From: Achromobacter insuavis
GTDB taxonomy: Bacteria > Pseudomonadota > Gammaproteobacteria > Burkholderiales > Burkholderiaceae_B
Reading direction: 5' to 3'
Assembly: GCF_902859645.1 (NCBI RefSeq)
Contig: NZ_CADIJR010000010.1
Location: forward strand, 1-64,000
Length of the DNA stretch: 64,000 nucleotides
Position numbers and translations under genes: made by a program. The notes beneath the pieces are model-generated. The model did no database searches, was not told the origin of the DNA, and worked only from the letters and a program-made list of their open reading frames with translations. Positions 61,591-64,000 of this stretch are shown here, in pieces. The first letter of the stretch is position 1. Each line of letters opens with the position of its first letter.

Positions 61591-61762
61591 AGGCGGGAGC
61601 CCCCTCTACGGGCGAGGGCTGGCGCGTTCGGCGCCGGTGGCATCGGCTGAAGGGATAGGATACCGGCGGTTTCAAGACCTTTCTTCGAATCCCCCGTAAA
61701 ATCCCACCATCCCGCTCGATTTCAACCATCTTTCAATCGACAGTACCTAAGGAGGACCACAC

Positions 61763-62827
61763 ATGGCCCTAGTCTCCATGCGCCAGTTGCTCGACCACGC
61801 CGCCGAGCACGGCTACGGCATTCCGGCATTCAACGTCAATAACCTGGAACAGGTCCAGGCCATCATGGAAGCCGCGGCGGAGACCGACAGCCCGGTGATC
61901 ATGCAAGCCTCGGCCGGCGCCCGCAAGTACGCCGGCGAAGGCTTCCTGAAGCACCTGATCCAGGCCGCCGTGGAGTCCTACCCGCACATTCCCGTGGTCA
62001 TGCACCAGGACCACGGCCAGTCGCCCAAGGTCTGCCAGGGCGCCATCGATCTGGGCTTCTCCAGCGTCATGATGGACGGCTCGCTGAAGGAAGACGGCAA
62101 GACCATCGCCGACTACGACTACAACGTCGACGTCACCAAGAAGGTGGTGGACGTGGCCCACAAGCTGGGCGTGACGGTCGAGGGCGAACTGGGCTGCCTG
62201 GGCTCGCTCGAAACCATGGAAGGCGACAAGGAAGACGGCCACGGCGCCGACGGCAAGCTGACCATGGACCAGCTGCTGACCGATCCGGAGCAGGCCGCCG
62301 ACTTCGTGCGCCGCACCCAGCTGGACGCCCTGGCCATCGCCATCGGCACCAGCCACGGCGCCTACAAGTTCACGCGCAAGCCCACCGGCGACATCCTGTC
62401 GATCGCCCGCATCAAGGAAATCCACGCCCGCCTGCCCAACACCCACCTGGTGATGCACGGCAGCTCCAGCGTGCCGCAGGAACTGCTGGCCGAGATCCGT
62501 GAATTCGGCGGCAACATGAAGGAAACCTACGGCGTGCCGGTCGAGGAAATCCAGGAAGCCATCAAGTACGGCGTGCGCAAGATCAATATCGACACCGATA
62601 TCCGTCTGGCCATGACCGGCGCCATCCGCCGCTTCTTCGCCGAGAACCCCGAGAAGTTCGACCCGCGCGAATACCTGAAGCCGGCCCGCGCCGCCGCCAA
62701 GGCGATCTGTGTGGCTCGCTACACGGAATTCGGCACCGCCGGCAACGCCAGCAAGATCAAGGCCCTGCCGCTGACCGAAATCGCCGCCCAGTACGCCGCC
62801 GGCAAGCTGGCCCAGGTGGTTCAGTAA
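61763..62827 (+). CDS. fba: fructose-bisphosphate aldolase, class II (Calvin-cycle type)
   Basis: Zinc-dependent aldolase cleaving fructose 1,6-bisphosphate. The 354 residues carry [32 protein letters not shown] (zinc His and catalytic Asp), [42 protein letters not shown] and [13 protein letters not shown]. The CbbA-like subtype is common in Betaproteobacteria. A strong AAGGAGG ribosome binding site lies 9 bases upstream of the ATG. Followed by an excellent terminator, so it is transcribed alone. Confidence 0.97.
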   Translation: MALVSMRQLLDHAAEHGYGIPAFNVNNLEQVQAIMEAAAETDSPVIMQASAGARKYAGEGFLKHLIQAAVESYPHIPVVMHQDHGQSPKVCQGAIDLGFSSVMMDGSLKEDGKTIADYDYNVDVTKKVVDVAHKLGVTVEGELGCLGSLETMEGDKEDGHGADGKLTMDQLLTDPEQAADFVRRTQLDALAIAIGTSHGAYKFTRKPTGDILSIARIKEIHARLPNTHLVMHGSSSVPQELLAEIREFGGNMKETYGVPVEEIQEAIKYGVRKINIDTDIRLAMTGAIRRFFAENPEKFDPREYLKPARAAAKAICVARYTEFGTAGNASKIKALPLTEIAAQYAAGKLAQVVQ

Positions 62828-62860
62828 GTGGCCGGCCGCCTCCCCCGGGAGGCGGGCAGC

Positions 62861-62896
62861 AAAAAAGGCGGGCCCTCGCGGGCCCGCCTTTTTTTT
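62861..62896. terminator. bidirectional Rho-independent terminator after fba
   Basis: AAAAAAGGCGGGCCC, loop TCGC, then the complement ending in eight T. The A-run before the stem gives a T-run on the other strand, so it can end both fba and the converging GFA gene. Confidence 0.95.
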
Positions 62897-62915
62897 CGTG
62901 CGCGTCGCGCCCGGC

Positions 62916-63371
62916 TCAGGCGGGCGGGGCGTTGCGGGGGAAGTTCGGCACGGTCTTGTCGACGTGGTGCCAGGACGGCGCCGAGTCGGTCCACAGGCTG
63001 ACGCGGGTGTGGAAGGCCTCGGGGTCGTCGAGCGAGCCGGCCCGCACCACCTCGTAGGCCATGCCTTCCGAGCCGCCGAACAGCGGCGTGCCACAGTCCG
63101 CACAGAAGCTGCGCATGACGGTGTGGCCTGAATCGCCCTGGTAGCGATGCTCGCGCGCCTTGCCGCGCAGCAGGGTGACCGAGCCGGCCGGCAGGATCAG
63201 CGCGTGGGCCGGCGCGCCGCCGCTGGAATACTGGCAATCGCGGCAATGACAGGTGGCCGCCATGATGGGTTCATCGGTCACCGCGTAGCGCACCGCGCCG
63301 CATTGGCAGCCACCGGTCAGGTGGACCTGCGCGTCGGCGTGGGGCGGGCGTTTCTGGGTTGCATCCTGCAT
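62916..63371 (-). CDS. GFA-family zinc-binding protein
   Basis: A 151-residue GFA-fold protein with cysteine sites [22 protein letters not shown] and [13 protein letters not shown]. It is a paralogue of the GFA gene near 31.5 kb, but clearly different in sequence. The role is unknown. The start was set at the ATG at 63371, which opens [21 protein letters not shown]; the longer frame has no family similarity. It is divergent from purC. Confidence 0.88.
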   Translation of the reverse strand: MQDATQKRPPHADAQVHLTGGCQCGAVRYAVTDEPIMAATCHCRDCQYSSGGAPAHALILPAGSVTLLRGKAREHRYQGDSGHTVMRSFCADCGTPLFGGSEGMAYEVVRAGSLDDPEAFHTRVSLWTDSAPSWHHVDKTVPNFPRNAPPA

Positions 63372-63543
63372 ACGACTGTGTCTCCTCCAGGTGAAAAGGG
63401 GGCGCCGTGACGCGATCCGCGGTCGGCGCATATATTGGAACGCGGCCAGACTAACCCGCCGTCCGCCGCCCGGCAAGACGGGGCTATTTGCAGTAACCTA
63501 TGCGCTTTGCGCGACCCCCATTTTTGCCATAGGCCATTTTTCC

Positions 63544-64000
63544 GTGACTTCTGCTTTGCATCAATCCAGCATCAAGTCCTTGCCGCTGCTGGGCCGCGGT
63601 AAGGTCCGCGACATGTACGCGGTGGGCGACGACAAGTTGCTGATCGTCGCGTCGGACCGCATTTCGGCGTTCGACGTCATCCTCGACGATCCCATCCCCG
63701 GCAAGGGGCAGGTGCTGACCGAACTGACCGAGTTCTGGCTGCAGAAGCTGGCCCACATCCTGCCGAACCACTCCACCGGCATCAAGCCGGAAGACGTGGT
63801 GGCGCCCGATGAAGTCGACCAGGTGCGCGGCCGCGCCGTGGTGGTCAAGCGCCTCAAGCCGATCCTGGTGGAAGCGGTGGCCCGCGGCTACCTGATCGGT
63901 TCCGGCTGGAAGGACTACCAGGCCACCGGCGCCGTCTGCGGCATCAAGCTGCCCGCCGGCCTGCAGCAGGCCAGCCAGTTGCCCGAGCCGATCTTCACGC
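63544..64000 (+). CDS. purC: phosphoribosylaminoimidazole-succinocarboxamide synthase (start; runs off the window)
   Basis: SAICAR synthase of purine synthesis, the first 152 residues visible. The start is a GTG at 63544, reading (M)[46 protein letters not shown], which is the family N-terminus with the ATP-binding [30 protein letters not shown] is also diagnostic. The gene continues beyond 64000. Its place after fba follows the fba-purC order of related genomes. Confidence 0.95.
   Translation, partial: MTSALHQSSIKSLPLLGRGKVRDMYAVGDDKLLIVASDRISAFDVILDDPIPGKGQVLTELTEFWLQKLAHILPNHSTGIKPEDVVAPDEVDQVRGRAVVVKRLKPILVEAVARGYLIGSGWKDYQATGAVCGIKLPAGLQQASQLPEPIFT

Overview
The window is about 68 % G+C, densely coded and built like a chromosome of the Alcaligenaceae (Betaproteobacteria), most likely Achromobacter or Bordetella. 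The pointers are two tripartite-tricarboxylate (Bug/TctC) receptors without their membrane partners, a second InfA-type initiation factor, a MaeB-type malic enzyme, and Calvin/glycolytic genes in the order tkt-gap-pgk at one end and fba-purC at the other. I see no tRNA, rRNA, insertion sequence, prophage or CRISPR array.

Layout. (1) 1-10.3 kb, central metabolism: malic enzyme, a patatin-barstar pair, rsmE, a coiled-coil protein, then tkt, gapA and pgk ending in a strong terminator. (2) 10.3-13.3 kb: a Bug receptor and a SulP transporter. (3) 13.4-18.8 kb, reverse strand: a tightly overlapped operon DUF3141-pta-ackA-fabI behind an FNR/ANR-like box, resembling low-oxygen loci of Burkholderia. 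(4) 18.9-31.7 kb, stress and envelope genes: VOC protein, two glutathione transferases, cupin, GNAT, cbpA-cbpM, DsbA-like protein, PiT phosphate transporter, a dltD/dltX-like pair without dltABC, mogA, a lipoprotein, an M23 peptidase, infA, and an ArsR/SRPBCC pair with visible operators. (5) 31.9-48.5 kb, a split phosphonate regulon: phnCDE; a gamma-glutamyltransferase/Bug/GAF unit with a divergent LysR; phnF; phnM-DUF1045-phnN on the reverse strand; and phnGHIJKLM on the forward strand. Candidate Pho boxes and PhnF operators sit in front of these units. (6) 48.5-61.5 kb: MOSC protein, a dicarboxylate symporter, an SMP-30 lactonase, an IclR regulator, and a catabolic cluster of M20 hydrolase, oligopeptide-type ABC transporter and amidase. 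(7) 61.7-64 kb: fba with a strong terminator, a GFA protein and the start of purC.

How the genes work together. PhnCDE imports phosphonates, PhnGHIJKL with PhnM breaks the C-P bond, and PhnN passes the ribose bisphosphate towards PRPP. No phnP is present, and a 2H-phosphoesterase (DUF1045) lies exactly where a PhnP substitute would be expected. Pta and AckA can make ATP from acetyl-CoA when respiration is limited, which fits the FNR-like box. The IclR-M20-ABC-amidase block looks like uptake plus hydrolysis of an amide or N-acyl compound whose identity the sequence does not reveal.

The most interesting points are the DUF1045/PhnP substitution, the two unlike PhnM proteins in one locus with separately placed operators, the orphan dltD-dltX pair joined by a 15-codon overlapping ORF, and the FNR-controlled DUF3141 operon.
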